Shown: positions 27,682 through 37,013 of the stretch, piece after piece
Numbering within the stretch: position 1 is the first letter of the stretch
How the letters are laid out: every line of letters starts with the position of its first letter
Assembly: GCA_029267445.1 (NCBI GenBank)
Contig: JAJUIU010000001.1
Coordinates: 1 to 64,000 of the forward strand
DNA: 64,000 nt
DNA from: Rhodospirillaceae bacterium
GTDB taxonomy: Bacteria > Pseudomonadota > Alphaproteobacteria > Azospirillales > Azospirillaceae
Reading direction: 5' to 3'
Program-made: the position numbers and the translations under genes
Notes under the pieces: generated by a model
The model's input: the letters and a program-made list of their open reading frames with translations, nothing else
What the model was told of the DNA's origin: nothing
Databases searched by the model: none

Positions 27682-27878
27682 GGCGGGTTCATTCCTCATC
27701 GATTGCGGATCGTCCAGGGCGGTGAACGTTGACGAGGAGGATGTAACCATCCGAGCGTTTCTGGCCGATGTCGGCGATGCGGGTCTTGTGAAACAGTTCT
27801 TTGCAAGAGCACGGCGGGTTACACTGTCGTAACAACAAGGGAATCGGCTGCGCCGACACACGGGGCTAGTATCCGGAC

Positions 27879-28595
27879 ATGACCGACACCGCTCATCTTC
27901 TCGTCGTCGATGACGACCGCGAAATCCGTGACCTGCTGACCCGCTACCTGACCCGACACGGCTATCGCGTCTCCGCCGCGAAGGACGGGCAGGAGATGAA
28001 GCGGTTCCTCGCGGATCGCAGCATCGATCTTGTCGTGCTGGACCTCATGCTGCCGGGGGAGGACGGGCTGTCGCTCTGCCGCTGGCTGCGCGGGGAGAAC
28101 GGGCCGCCCGTCGTCATGCTCTCCGCCATGGGGGAGGATGCGGACCGCATCCTGGGGCTGGAGATCGGGGCCGACGATTATCTGCCGAAGCCGTTCAACC
28201 CACGCGAACTGGTGGCCCGCATCAAGGCCGTGCTGCGGCGCGCCCACGCGCCCGTCCAGCCGGCGGCGACGGCCACCGGCGCGCTCGGCTTCTGCGGCTA
28301 TGTCCTGGATCAGGCGCAACGGCGTCTGGTCGACAAGGACGGGCAGGAGGTGGTGCTCACCGCCGGTGAGTACGAGCTCCTGGTCGCCTTGGCCAGCCGC
28401 CCCCGCCGTGTTCTGTCCCGTGACGACCTTCTGGAGATCACGCGGGGCCGTTCGGCCGGCCCGTTCGACCGGTCGATCGACGTCCAGATCAGCCGGCTGC
28501 GGCGCAAGATCGAGCCCGATCCCGCCGATCCCAGCATCATCAAGACCGTCCGTTCGGGCGGATATGTCTTCGCCCCGGAGGTGCAGACGCTATGA
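27879..28595 (+). CDS. OmpR-family response regulator
   Basis: DNA-binding response regulator, 238 residues: receiver (1-120) with DDD at 11-13, Asp55 in VLDLMLPGEDG, Ser in MLSAMG and Lys in YLPKPFNP; then a winged-helix output domain (about 140-232) with LTAGEYELLVALASRP and RSIDVQISRLRRKIEPDP. Its ATG is close to the divergent PepSY-like gene. The kinase gene follows with an ATGA overlap, so the two form a standard pair. Stimulus not deducible. Confidence 0.95.
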   Translation: MTDTAHLLVVDDDREIRDLLTRYLTRHGYRVSAAKDGQEMKRFLADRSIDLVVLDLMLPGEDGLSLCRWLRGENGPPVVMLSAMGEDADRILGLEIGADDYLPKPFNPRELVARIKAVLRRAHAPVQPAATATGALGFCGYVLDQAQRRLVDKDGQEVVLTAGEYELLVALASRPRRVLSRDDLLEITRGRSAGPFDRSIDVQISRLRRKIEPDPADPSIIKTVRSGGYVFAPEVQTL

Positions 28596-29905
28596 GGGCC
28601 CTTACGGACCGCATGTCCTATTCGATCTTCGCGGTGCTTGTGGGCGGCATCCTGCTCTCCCAGGCGATCGCTCTGGGTCTCTACAGGACGGATCGCGCCG
28701 CCGCCGTGGCCGACGCGGAGGGCGGACAGCTGGCCCACTGCCTTGACGGTTTCGCCGCCGCGATCGAGGAACAGCCCAGCGACGTGCGCAGCCGGATTCT
28801 GCGGACCCTGGCCGAACGGCAGGTGACGGTGCAGACGGCCGCCGGCCATTCGGTCACGCTCGACATCTATCAGCGGACGGACGCGCCCAAGAAGGATGTG
28901 TCGCCCGGCGTCATGATTCCGCCCTTCGGGCTTCCGGCCCCGCCGCCGCCCGAGCCGAAGACGATCTCCGTCTCGCGGCAGCTCTCCGACGGGACATGGC
29001 TCAAATTCTATGCGCCCGTCACCGCGACCGACGCGCTGCGGGAGCCGGGCTTCCTCGCCTCGCTGGCGGGCAGTGCGGCCGTGGCCATCCTGCTGTCGGC
29101 CTGGGTCCTTGGCTTCACCACCCGGCCGCTGCGCCGGTTCGCAGCCGCCGCCAACCGCCTCGGCGTCGACATGCGGGCCCCCAGCCTGGACGAGAGCGGC
29201 CCGCGCGAGGTCCGGCTGGCCGCCGCCGCCTTCAACAAGATGCAGCGCCGACTGAAGGCCTTCGTGGAGGACCGCACGCGCATGCTGGCCGCCGTGTCGC
29301 ACGACCTGCGCACGCCGCTCACCCGCATCCGGCTGCGCGCTGAGTTCATTGACGACGACCAGGTCCGGGACAAGCTGCTGGCCGACCTCCAGGAGATGGA
29401 GGCGATGATCGGCGCCACGCTCGCCTTCGCCCGCGACGAGGCGGGCGGTGAGCCGATCGAGCCGCTCGACATGTCCGGCGTCATGGATGGCCTGACCATC
29501 GACTGGCAGGATGCCGGCATGCCGGTGGAGTACATCCGCCCGCATGGGCCGATGCCCATCATGGGGCGGCGGACGGCACTGCGCCGGGCCATCGGCAACC
29601 TCGTCGACAACGCCGTGAAGTACGGCACCCGCGCCGAGGTTCGCGCGGGCCGGGAGGAGGAGTCGGCCCTGATCGTGATCGACGACTTCGGTCCCGGCAT
29701 TCCGGAGGCGGAGTTCGACAACGTCTTCCGGCCCTTCTACCGGCTGGAGGCGTCGCGGTCGCGCGATACTGGCGGGACCGGATTGGGCTTGTCTGTCGCC
29801 AACGACATCGTCCGGGCGCATGGCGGTGAGATCCGGCTTGAGAACCGGGCGCAAGGCGGGCTCCGCGTCACCGTGGTGCTGCCGCTGAACACGCCGGACC
29901 GTTGA
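28592..29905 (+). CDS. EnvZ-type sensor histidine kinase
   Basis: 437 residues: N-terminal membrane helix (about 10-28), periplasmic sensor (30-150), second helix (about 150-172), HAMP, then HisKA with His237 in AVSHDLRTPL, N box NLVDNAVKYG, DDFGPGIPE and GTGLGLSVANDIVRAHGG. All catalytic residues are present. The periplasmic part contains a Pro-rich run (LPAPPPPEPK). ATGA overlap with the regulator ensures coupled translation. Confidence 0.95.
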   Translation: MRALTDRMSYSIFAVLVGGILLSQAIALGLYRTDRAAAVADAEGGQLAHCLDGFAAAIEEQPSDVRSRILRTLAERQVTVQTAAGHSVTLDIYQRTDAPKKDVSPGVMIPPFGLPAPPPPEPKTISVSRQLSDGTWLKFYAPVTATDALREPGFLASLAGSAAVAILLSAWVLGFTTRPLRRFAAAANRLGVDMRAPSLDESGPREVRLAAAAFNKMQRRLKAFVEDRTRMLAAVSHDLRTPLTRIRLRAEFIDDDQVRDKLLADLQEMEAMIGATLAFARDEAGGEPIEPLDMSGVMDGLTIDWQDAGMPVEYIRPHGPMPIMGRRTALRRAIGNLVDNAVKYGTRAEVRAGREEESALIVIDDFGPGIPEAEFDNVFRPFYRLEASRSRDTGGTGLGLSVANDIVRAHGGEIRLENRAQGGLRVTVVLPLNTPDR

Positions 29906-30017
29906 GCCGGGTCCAGGCGAAGCGTGGGCCTGCCCGGCTGGCGGGTAGGCCTTCCCGTTCCTATCTGATAGGGTGGGGTCATCGAGGGGCCGCAGGGGCC
30001 GGGGAACAGCGTCAGCC

Positions 30018-31196
30018 ATGCCGATCCATAACCGCATCGCCGATTTCCATGCCGACATGACCGCGTGGCGTCGGCACATCCATGCCAATCCGGAAACCGC
30101 GTTCGAGGAGTTCGAGACGTCCGATTTCGTGGCCCGGAAGCTCCAGGAATTCGGGATCGAGGTGCATCGCGGCCTCGCCGGCACAGGGGTGGTCGGCGTC
30201 CTCCACGGGGCTGCCGGCCCGAACGGTCGCGCCATCGGCCTGCGGGCCGACATGGACGCCCTCAACATGACCGAGGAGAACGGGTTCGCGCATCGCTCCC
30301 GCAAGCCGGGGAAGATGCATGCCTGCGGCCATGACGGGCACACCACGATGCTGCTGGGTGCCGCCCGCTATCTGGCGGAGACCCGGAACTTCACCGGCAC
30401 CGTGAACTTCATCTTCCAACCCGCGGAGGAGGGCAAGGGGGGTGGCAAGCGGATGGTGGAGGAGGGGCTGTTCCGGCAGCACCCCTGCGACATGGTGTTC
30501 GGCCTGCACAACTGGCCGGACCTGCCGCCCGGCGAGATCGCCGTCCGGCCCGGTCCGGTGATGGCGGGGGCCGACCAGTTCGACATCGTCGTGAAGGGCA
30601 GTGGCGGGCACGCGGCCCTGCCTCACCAGACGATCGACCCCGTGGTCGTCGCGGCCCAGATCGTGCTCGCGGCGCAGACCCTCGTCAGCCGCAGCATCAG
30701 CCCGATCGACAGCGGTGTGGTCAGCATCACCCAGATCCAGGCGGGCAGCGCCCACAACATCATCCCCGCCGAGGTGACCCTGCGTGGCACCGTCCGCGCC
30801 TTGTCGCCGAAGATCAGGGACCATCTGGAGGCGGGGCTGCGGCGGATCGTGGAGACCATCCCGCGGGCCTTCGGCGCCAGCGCCAGCATCGACTACCGCA
30901 TCGGTTATCCGCCGACCGTGAACCACGAGAGCCCGTCGGAGATCGCGGCCAATGTCGCCCGGACCCTCGTCGGCGATGGCCGCGTGCATGGGCATCTCGG
31001 CCCCAGCATGGGGGCCGAGGATTTCGCCTTCATGCTGGAGCAGCGTCCGGGCGCCTACGCCTGGATCGGCCAGGGCGGCGGGCCCAGCGGCTGCCTGCTG
31101 CACAATCCCCGCTACGACTTCAATGACGAGATCCTGCCGGTCGGCGCCAGCTATTGGGCGACGCTGGTGGAAACCGTCCTGCCCCGGACGGACTGA
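30018..31196 (+). CDS. M20-family amidohydrolase (hippurate hydrolase/aminoacylase type)
   Basis: Zinc-dependent amidohydrolase that cleaves N-acyl amino acids. 392 residues. Metal ligands are visible in MHACGHDGHT, FQPAEEGKGG and the C-terminal PSMGAEDFAFMLE; the inserted dimerisation domain begins around SGGHAALPHQTIDPV. Starts MPIHNRIADFHADM. 112 bases after the kinase gene, so probably a separate transcript. The true acyl substrate cannot be told from sequence. Confidence 0.93.
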   Translation: MPIHNRIADFHADMTAWRRHIHANPETAFEEFETSDFVARKLQEFGIEVHRGLAGTGVVGVLHGAAGPNGRAIGLRADMDALNMTEENGFAHRSRKPGKMHACGHDGHTTMLLGAARYLAETRNFTGTVNFIFQPAEEGKGGGKRMVEEGLFRQHPCDMVFGLHNWPDLPPGEIAVRPGPVMAGADQFDIVVKGSGGHAALPHQTIDPVVVAAQIVLAAQTLVSRSISPIDSGVVSITQIQAGSAHNIIPAEVTLRGTVRALSPKIRDHLEAGLRRIVETIPRAFGASASIDYRIGYPPTVNHESPSEIAANVARTLVGDGRVHGHLGPSMGAEDFAFMLEQRPGAYAWIGQGGGPSGCLLHNPRYDFNDEILPVGASYWATLVETVLPRTD

Positions 31197-31209
31197 GGCC
31201 TTGGAATCC

Positions 31210-31710
31210 ATGGGGGGGTGGCTGGGGCGGCTGGCGCTCGCGCTTGTCCCGATGGTGCTGACGGGGTGCCAGGGGGCGTCGTCATGGCTGGCCGGCGAGC
31301 CCATTCCGGCGGCCGGAGGTGAACGCATGCCGGGTGCGGATCAAGGGCTTGTCGGCCACGGCACCTTCAAGGGCGAAATCTCCCAGGCGCAAAGCCAGAC
31401 CTTCCTGGTGGCGCGGACGGCGGCGGAGTGGGACGCGCTCTGGGCGCTCGCCGGACGTCCCCCGCCGGCCCGGCTTCCCGACGGAATGATGGCCCTTGGC
31501 CTGTTCCTCGGCGTCCGGACCAGCGGCGGCTACGGTGTGGACGTCGTCCGCATCGGCGTCGAGTCCGTGGCGGGCCAGCGGGATCGCATGGTCGTGGAGT
31601 TCAGGGAGACGGTTCCGCAGGGCGTGGCCGCGTCGGTCATCACGTCGCCCTACGCCATCGTCCTGGTCCGGCGCTCCGACGCCCCGGTCCGGTTCGTCAG
31701 GCGGCCCTGA
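31210..31710 (+). CDS. lipoprotein with PrcB-like C-terminal domain
   Basis: 166 residues. The N-terminus MGGWLGRLALALVPMVLTGC is a lipoprotein signal with lipobox LTGC, predicting acylation and membrane anchoring. The rest resembles the PrcB C-terminal domain: SQTFLVARTAAEWDALW, GGYGVDVVRIGVE, MVVEFRETVP, SPYAIVLVRR. PrcB is a subunit of a surface protease complex in Treponema, but most homologs are uncharacterised. ATG at 31210; a TTG three codons earlier is possible. 13 bases after the M20 gene, so cotranscribed. Confidence 0.78.
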   Translation: MGGWLGRLALALVPMVLTGCQGASSWLAGEPIPAAGGERMPGADQGLVGHGTFKGEISQAQSQTFLVARTAAEWDALWALAGRPPPARLPDGMMALGLFLGVRTSGGYGVDVVRIGVESVAGQRDRMVVEFRETVPQGVAASVITSPYAIVLVRRSDAPVRFVRRP

Positions 31711-31717
31711 CCGCGGC

Positions 31718-33712
31718 TTAGTGGGGAAGGGGCGCCTTGCCGCCCATGGCGCCACCGGCCGCCACGATCCCCTGGCCGTCCTGCCGGCTGTAGTCGGGGA
31801 CGATGTGGGCCAACAGGCCGAGGACGCGGGCGTGATCCGCCGTCTGCGCGGCGGCTTCGAGCTCGTCGATGGCCCGGCGCAGGATCGCGAAATCGACGGC
31901 CCGCGGCGACGCGACGAGGACCCCTTCCGCCTCGGTCCGCTCGGGCGGCTCGGCGGCGTCGAACATCTCCTCGAACAGCTTCTCGCCGGGCCGCAGCCCG
32001 GTGAACACGATCCGGATGTCCTTGTCGGGCCGCAACCCGGCGAGACGGATCATCTGCCGGGCGAGATCGACGATCTTCACCGGCTGCCCCATGTCGAGCA
32101 CGAAGATGCGGCCCCGCTGCTCGTCGGCGTGGGCGGTGGACCCGCGCATGCCGTAGGCGGTCGCCTGAAGGACCAGCTCGACCGCCTCGCGCACCGTCAT
32201 GAAGTACCGGCACACGTCGGGATGCGTGACGGTGAGGGGCCCGCCGGCGCGGAGCTGCCGGCTGAACAGCGGCACGACGGAGCCGGTGGAACCCAGCACG
32301 TTGCCGAAGCGCACGGTCAGGAAGCGGGTGCGCTGACGCTGTCCGCCCGTATGCAGAAGGTCGAGCGCCTGGCAGTAGCACTCGGCCGCCCGCTTCGTGG
32401 CCCCCATCACGTTGGTCGGGCTGATCGCCTTGTCGGTGGAGATCAGCACCATGGCGAGGCAGCCGGACGCGGTCGCGGCATCGGCCACGTTCCGGGTGCC
32501 CAGCACGTTGGTCATGACGCCTTCGATGGGGTTCAGCTCCACCATCGGCACATGCTTGAGGGCGGCCGCGTGGAAGACCAGCTCCGGCTGCTCCTCCCGG
32601 AAGATCTGCAGCATGCGCGCGCGGTCGCGGACGTCGGCGAGCACGGCGCGGAACGCCACGTCCGGGAAGCTCTCCCGGAGCTCCAGGTCGATCGAGTAGA
32701 GGTTGAACTCCCCGTTGTCGACCAGGATCATGCTCTTCGGCGACAGGCCGGCGATCTGCCGCGTCAGTTCGGCGCCGATGGTGCCGCCGGCCCCGGTCAC
32801 CAGCACGACCTTGCCTGACACGAGGCCGCCGATCGCGCCCTTGTCCAGGGCGACCTGGGGACGGCCGAGCAGGTCCTCGATCACGATGGGGCGCACGGTC
32901 ACGCCGCCGTCGGCGACCGCGTCCTTGAACTCGGTGAGGTCGGGGAGGCGCGCCAGCATGAGGTTCAGCGCCTCGCAGCGCTCCACCAGCTCGCCCAGTG
33001 TGGCTCCGTCCAGCTTGTGGCGCGGTCGCGTCAGGATCAGCCGCCGGGGCCGGTCGCCGCCGGCCGCCAGTTCGCTGACCACGTCCGCCAGATCGCTGCA
33101 TTGGCCGAGGATCTTGACGCCATGGATCTCGCGGCCCACACGGCCGCCCTTGTCGTCCAGGATTCCGACCACGCGGTAGGCGGCCTCCCGGTCGTTCTGC
33201 ATGGCGCGGATGAACAGCTCCGCCTCGTCGGCGGCGCCCACAAGCAGCACGGGGATGCGGTCGCGGGCGTTGGTCTCCAGGATGCTGGCGATCCGACGGT
33301 CCTTCAGAAGGCGGTAGATCAGCCGCGGTCCGCCCAGCATGACGACCAGCACGAACCAGTTGATGATCGGCATCGACCGGGGCAGCAGCTCCAGCCGGGT
33401 GATCATGAACATGCAGAGCAGGAACACCAGGATCGTCGCGGTCACGGCCCGCATCACGGCCAGCAGGTCACGCAGTGACGCGTACCGCCAGACGCCGGAA
33501 TTCATCCCAAAGACGCGGTAGCTGATCGCGGCCGTGGCGGAGAAGATGAACAGTCCCGGCCAAAAGGATGGCAGGTAAGCCATGAAGTCTTCGCCGACGC
33601 GGAGATACAGCGACAGGACGAAGGACAGCCCGGCCATAAAAATGTCATGGCAATAAGCGAGGAGGCGGCGGTCCAGATAAGACATCCGCCCGATCGACGT
33701 CAGCTTCTTCAT
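31718..33712 (-). CDS. membrane nucleotide-sugar 4,6-dehydratase (CapD/WbpM type)
   Basis: 664 residues: four N-terminal membrane helices (about 15-130), a first Rossmann-like domain (VLLVGAADEAELF) and a C-terminal SDR dehydratase/epimerase domain with VLVTGAGGTIGAEL and the active-site stretch ISTDKAISPTNVMGATKR, in which Met replaces the usual Tyr as in the WbpM/PglF group. Such enzymes make UDP-4-keto-6-deoxy sugars for capsule, O-antigen or glycoprotein glycans. ATG at 33712. No glycosyltransferases flank it in this window. Convergent with the lipoprotein gene, 7 bases apart. Confidence 0.92.
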   Translation of the reverse strand: MKKLTSIGRMSYLDRRLLAYCHDIFMAGLSFVLSLYLRVGEDFMAYLPSFWPGLFIFSATAAISYRVFGMNSGVWRYASLRDLLAVMRAVTATILVFLLCMFMITRLELLPRSMPIINWFVLVVMLGGPRLIYRLLKDRRIASILETNARDRIPVLLVGAADEAELFIRAMQNDREAAYRVVGILDDKGGRVGREIHGVKILGQCSDLADVVSELAAGGDRPRRLILTRPRHKLDGATLGELVERCEALNLMLARLPDLTEFKDAVADGGVTVRPIVIEDLLGRPQVALDKGAIGGLVSGKVVLVTGAGGTIGAELTRQIAGLSPKSMILVDNGEFNLYSIDLELRESFPDVAFRAVLADVRDRARMLQIFREEQPELVFHAAALKHVPMVELNPIEGVMTNVLGTRNVADAATASGCLAMVLISTDKAISPTNVMGATKRAAECYCQALDLLHTGGQRQRTRFLTVRFGNVLGSTGSVVPLFSRQLRAGGPLTVTHPDVCRYFMTVREAVELVLQATAYGMRGSTAHADEQRGRIFVLDMGQPVKIVDLARQMIRLAGLRPDKDIRIVFTGLRPGEKLFEEMFDAAEPPERTEAEGVLVASPRAVDFAILRRAIDELEAAAQTADHARVLGLLAHIVPDYSRQDGQGIVAAGGAMGGKAPLPH

Positions 33713-33939
33713 TTGGCTGCCCTTCGCCGGCGCCGCGAACGGGTGGACCCGCCCCGCAGCCGCTCGATAGCTTCTTCTTGCCCCTCGCTTCCTGACATAC
33801 ACCTTGTCGTGCCTGACGCGCTACGACTTTGTGTACGTCCCGGCTGGCAGGGACCTACCCCTTCCGGCGGCCCACCGCCCCGGTGGAAACTCCGGGTCGC
33901 CGCCGCCCCGGGGATTGAACAGGTGTGAAGCCCCGTTGA

Positions 33940-34668
33940 TCACGCCAGCCGCAGGGTCAGCCGGGTCGACTGCCCGGCACCCTTCGCCACGTCGAGGTCG
34001 GCGCCGAGCTGTGTCGCCAGCGCTTCGACCAGCATCGCCGCGGCGTCCGCGTCGGCGTCGAAGCCGGCGGGCAGGCCGCGCCCGTTCGATGCCACGGTCA
34101 GCCTCGCCTCGCCCGTCGGAAGGCGTTCCAGCCGGACCCGGACCCAGGCGTCGGCCGGATAGGCGGCGCGCAGGGCCTGGGAGACGAGTTCGTTCACGAC
34201 CAGTCCCAGCGGCATCGCCGTGTAGAGGGAGGTCTCCATCGGCTGCGCCTCGACCGTCAGCGCCGGCACATGCGGAATCTCCGCGTTGGCGACCGCTGTC
34301 TCCGCCACTTCCCGGATGTATCGCGAAAGCTGGACGCTGATGTTGGCGCGCGCCTCGTGCACCTGGCGGTAAAGGATCGCCAGCACCTCGACCCGATGCA
34401 TGGTCTGGTCGTAAGCCGCCTTGGCGATCGGGTCGGCGATCCGGTGATGCTGAAGCCGCAGCAGGCTGATCACCAGCTGGAGGCTGTTCTTGGCCCGATG
34501 CTGCATTTCCCGCAGGGCCGCGTCCTTCTCCTCCAGCGCCAGCTCCAGGGACCGGCAGCGGGACGTCATTTCCTCCAGCGCCGACACGCCGTCTGCCGAC
34601 GTGGCGGTGTTGCTGAGCGACTCGGTCGCTACCGTATCGGCTGGTGCCATGCCCAAGGGTGCCGTCAT
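33940..34668 (-). CDS. HisKA_2-type sensor kinase with degenerate ATPase domain
   Basis: 242 residues, soluble. A short N-terminal coiled coil (about 30-52) leads to the HisKA_2 signature LREMQHRAKNSLQLVISLL with His57, followed by an HATPase-like domain. The N box reads VVNELVSQALRAAYP where the family has NELVTNAL, so Asn is Gln, and the G1 box reads VASNGRGLPAGFD where VxDNGxGLP is expected, so the Asp is Ser. ATP binding is therefore doubtful; it may act as a phosphotransfer or scaffold protein. Start uncertain: ATG at 34668 or GTG at 34704. No regulator gene is adjacent. Confidence 0.82.
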   Translation of the reverse strand: MTAPLGMAPADTVATESLSNTATSADGVSALEEMTSRCRSLELALEEKDAALREMQHRAKNSLQLVISLLRLQHHRIADPIAKAAYDQTMHRVEVLAILYRQVHEARANISVQLSRYIREVAETAVANAEIPHVPALTVEAQPMETSLYTAMPLGLVVNELVSQALRAAYPADAWVRVRLERLPTGEARLTVASNGRGLPAGFDADADAAAMLVEALATQLGADLDVAKGAGQSTRLTLRLA

Positions 34669-34758
34669 GCCGGAATCCGGATCGGCGTTGTAGTGCAGGC
34701 CCACAGGGTCGAAAATAACGCTTCCGACCTAGGACGGCCGTAGCATCCAGGAATATCC

Positions 34759-35724
34759 ATGCCGAGTTCCGGACGTGCCATCCAGACATGTGCCCTGGCC
34801 CTGGCCCTGTTCCTCCGAGCGCCCTTGCCGGCATGCGCCGAATCCTCCCGTCCCGTCGCCCTGGCGGAGGAGCCTGAACGGGCGGAATGGGCTGGGAAGC
34901 TCCGCTTCCAGGGTGGCTTGGCACTGTCGGACCCCGATCCGGGGTTCGGCGAACTGTCCGATCTGCGCATCCTGGACGGCGGCAACCGTTTCCTGGCGGT
35001 CACGGACCGTGGCTTTTCTGTGACCGGGCGGCTGGTTCATGACGAGGCCGGATGGTTGATCGCGGCGCGGGACCTCATCGTGAAGCCGCTGCCCGACCTT
35101 GGACCATGGCCGCTGGACAAGCTGCGCCGCGATGCGGAGGCGCTGGCCCTGCTTCCGGGCGGCGACGTTGCCGTCGCCTTCGAGCTGCGTCACCGGGTCG
35201 TCGTCTACCCGCCGGACTTCGCCGGGGCGCCTCGCCAAATGCCGCTGCCGCCGGGTCTGGACCGTCTCCGGCTGAATTCCGGGATCGAGGCGCTGGCGGC
35301 CTTCCCGGACGGCACCCTGGTCGCGATCGGCGAGGCGGGGGACGCCGACGGCCGCCATCAGGGCTGGCTCTGGCGGGGTGGTTCCTGGCGCGGCTTCACC
35401 TACCGCGCGGTCCTCCCATTCCAGCCGACGGGTGCCGCGGCGCTGCCGGACGGCGGCCTCCTCGTCCTGGAACGGCGGGCGAGCTGGTTCGGCGGCCTGG
35501 GGGCGCGTGTCGCGCGCGTCCCGGCGGGCGCCCTGGTGGAGGGCGCCGACATCGCGGGCGCGGAGGTGGGCCGCATCGACCCGCCGCAGATCATGGAGAA
35601 CTTCGAGGGCATCGACGTGGTCGCCGGCCCGGACGGGCGCCTGTTCGTCTATCTGATCTCTGACGACAACCAGGAGCCGCTGTTCCGCACCGTCCTGCTG
35701 AAATTCGAACTTCCGCCGGACTAA
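34759..35724 (+). CDS. secreted esterase-like/phytase-like beta-propeller protein
   Basis: 321 residues: signal peptide (about 1-27, CALALALFLRAPLPACA) and a phytase-like domain with LRFQGGLALSDPDPGFGELS, FLAVTDRGFS, GIEALAAFPDGTLVAIGE and ENFEGIDVVAGPDGRLFVYL (in part). The family is usually annotated as esterase-like activity of phytase family; enzymatic role not established. Its TAA overlaps the TAG of the convergent puuB-type gene in a shared ctaa. Confidence 0.85.
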   Translation: MPSSGRAIQTCALALALFLRAPLPACAESSRPVALAEEPERAEWAGKLRFQGGLALSDPDPGFGELSDLRILDGGNRFLAVTDRGFSVTGRLVHDEAGWLIAARDLIVKPLPDLGPWPLDKLRRDAEALALLPGGDVAVAFELRHRVVVYPPDFAGAPRQMPLPPGLDRLRLNSGIEALAAFPDGTLVAIGEAGDADGRHQGWLWRGGSWRGFTYRAVLPFQPTGAAALPDGGLLVLERRASWFGGLGARVARVPAGALVEGADIAGAEVGRIDPPQIMENFEGIDVVAGPDGRLFVYLISDDNQEPLFRTVLLKFELPPD

Positions 35725-37004
35725 AGCAGGTCGCGCAGCCGGAACCACATCATGGCCAGCACCAGGGCCGGGGTGCGCAGCAGGCTCCCGCCGGGGAAGG
35801 GGGCGTGCGGAATGCGGGCGAACACGTCGAACCGTTCGGCCTGACCGGCCACCGCCTCCGCCAGCAGCCGTCCGCAGACCGCCGTCAGCGCCACCCCATG
35901 CCCGCTGTAACCGTGCGCGAAGTAGGTCGTCGGCGACAGCCGGCCCAGGTGGGGCGTCCGGTTCATCGTGATGGCGACGTTGCCGCCCCACATGTAGTCG
36001 ATGCGCGCGTCGGCGAGATCGGGGAAAATCCCCAGCATCGTCCGTTGCAGCGACCGTTTCAGGCCCGGCCGGTCAAGGCCCGAATAGCTGACGCCGCCGC
36101 CGAACAGCAGCCGGTTGTCCGGGGAGCGCCGGTAGTAGTTCAGCACGAAATTCACGTCGGCGACCGCATGGCCGCGCGGGATCAGCCCCTTGGCCCTGTT
36201 CTCGCCCAGCGGCTCCGTGCCGATGATGTATGTGGCCACCGGCATGATCGTCCGGTCGATGCCGGGCACCAGTCCGCCGAGATAGGCGTTACCCGCCAGG
36301 ATCAGGAACTTTGATCGCACCGTCCCGCCGGCCGTCCGCGCCCAGGGGGCCGGGCCGGTGTCCACGGCGGTCACCCGGCTTTCCTCGAAGATCCTGACAC
36401 CAAGGCTTTCCGCCGCCCGCGCGAGGCCGAGGGCGTAGTTGAGCGGGTGGAGCTGCCCGCTGCCTTCGTCGATCACACCCCCGACATAGGCGTCCGTCGC
36501 CACCTCATCGCGCAGCGCGTCCCGGTCGAGCAGGCGGACCTTGTCATAGCCGAGCCCGTTCAGTTCGTCCCGCCATTCGCGAAGCTCCGCCATCTGCCGC
36601 TGCTTGAAGGCGGCGAGCACGTATCCCCAGCGCAGGTCGCAGTCGATGGCGAACCGGTCGACGAGGCCCGCCAGGATGTCCTTCGCCTCCTCGCTCATGT
36701 CCCACAGCCGCCGGGCGTCCGCCTCGCCGACCCAGGACTTCAGCGTGCCGAAGGGCTTGTTGAAGCCGGTGACGATCTGGCCGCCGTTGCGGCCGGACGC
36801 ACCCCATCCCGCCCGCTCCGCCTCCAGCACAACCACGTCCAGGCCGCGCTCCGCCAGATGGATGGCGGCGATCAGCCCGGTGTAGCCGGCGCCGACGATG
36901 CAGACGTCGCAGTCAAGATCTCCGGCGAGGGCGGGACGGCGGGTGCTGTCGTTCGCGGTGTCGGCGTACCAGGACCGCGCATGGTGGGAAGGGGACCGGG
37001 GCAT
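35721..37004 (-). CDS. puuB: gamma-glutamylputrescine oxidase (FAD-dependent)
   Basis: DAO-fold flavoenzyme that oxidises gamma-glutamylputrescine to gamma-glutamyl-aminobutyraldehyde and H2O2. 427 residues. The FAD-binding start is VCIVGAGYTGLIAAIHLAERG, followed by AGWGASGRNGGQIVTGFN and the C-terminal GGNVAITMNRTPHLGRL and YFAHGYSGHGVALT, typical of PuuB/OrdL proteins. The N-terminal HARSWYADTAN is also characteristic. It is third in the operon puuA type-hypothetical-puuB (9 bases from the middle gene). The Mn catalase at 51.2 kb could remove the peroxide formed. PuuB is the most likely reading; related OrdL oxidases use other amines. Confidence 0.9.
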   Translation of the reverse strand: MPRSPSHHARSWYADTANDSTRRPALAGDLDCDVCIVGAGYTGLIAAIHLAERGLDVVVLEAERAGWGASGRNGGQIVTGFNKPFGTLKSWVGEADARRLWDMSEEAKDILAGLVDRFAIDCDLRWGYVLAAFKQRQMAELREWRDELNGLGYDKVRLLDRDALRDEVATDAYVGGVIDEGSGQLHPLNYALGLARAAESLGVRIFEESRVTAVDTGPAPWARTAGGTVRSKFLILAGNAYLGGLVPGIDRTIMPVATYIIGTEPLGENRAKGLIPRGHAVADVNFVLNYYRRSPDNRLLFGGGVSYSGLDRPGLKRSLQRTMLGIFPDLADARIDYMWGGNVAITMNRTPHLGRLSPTTYFAHGYSGHGVALTAVCGRLLAEAVAGQAERFDVFARIPHAPFPGGSLLRTPALVLAMMWFRLRDLL

Positions 37005-37013
37005 TGTTCAGGC

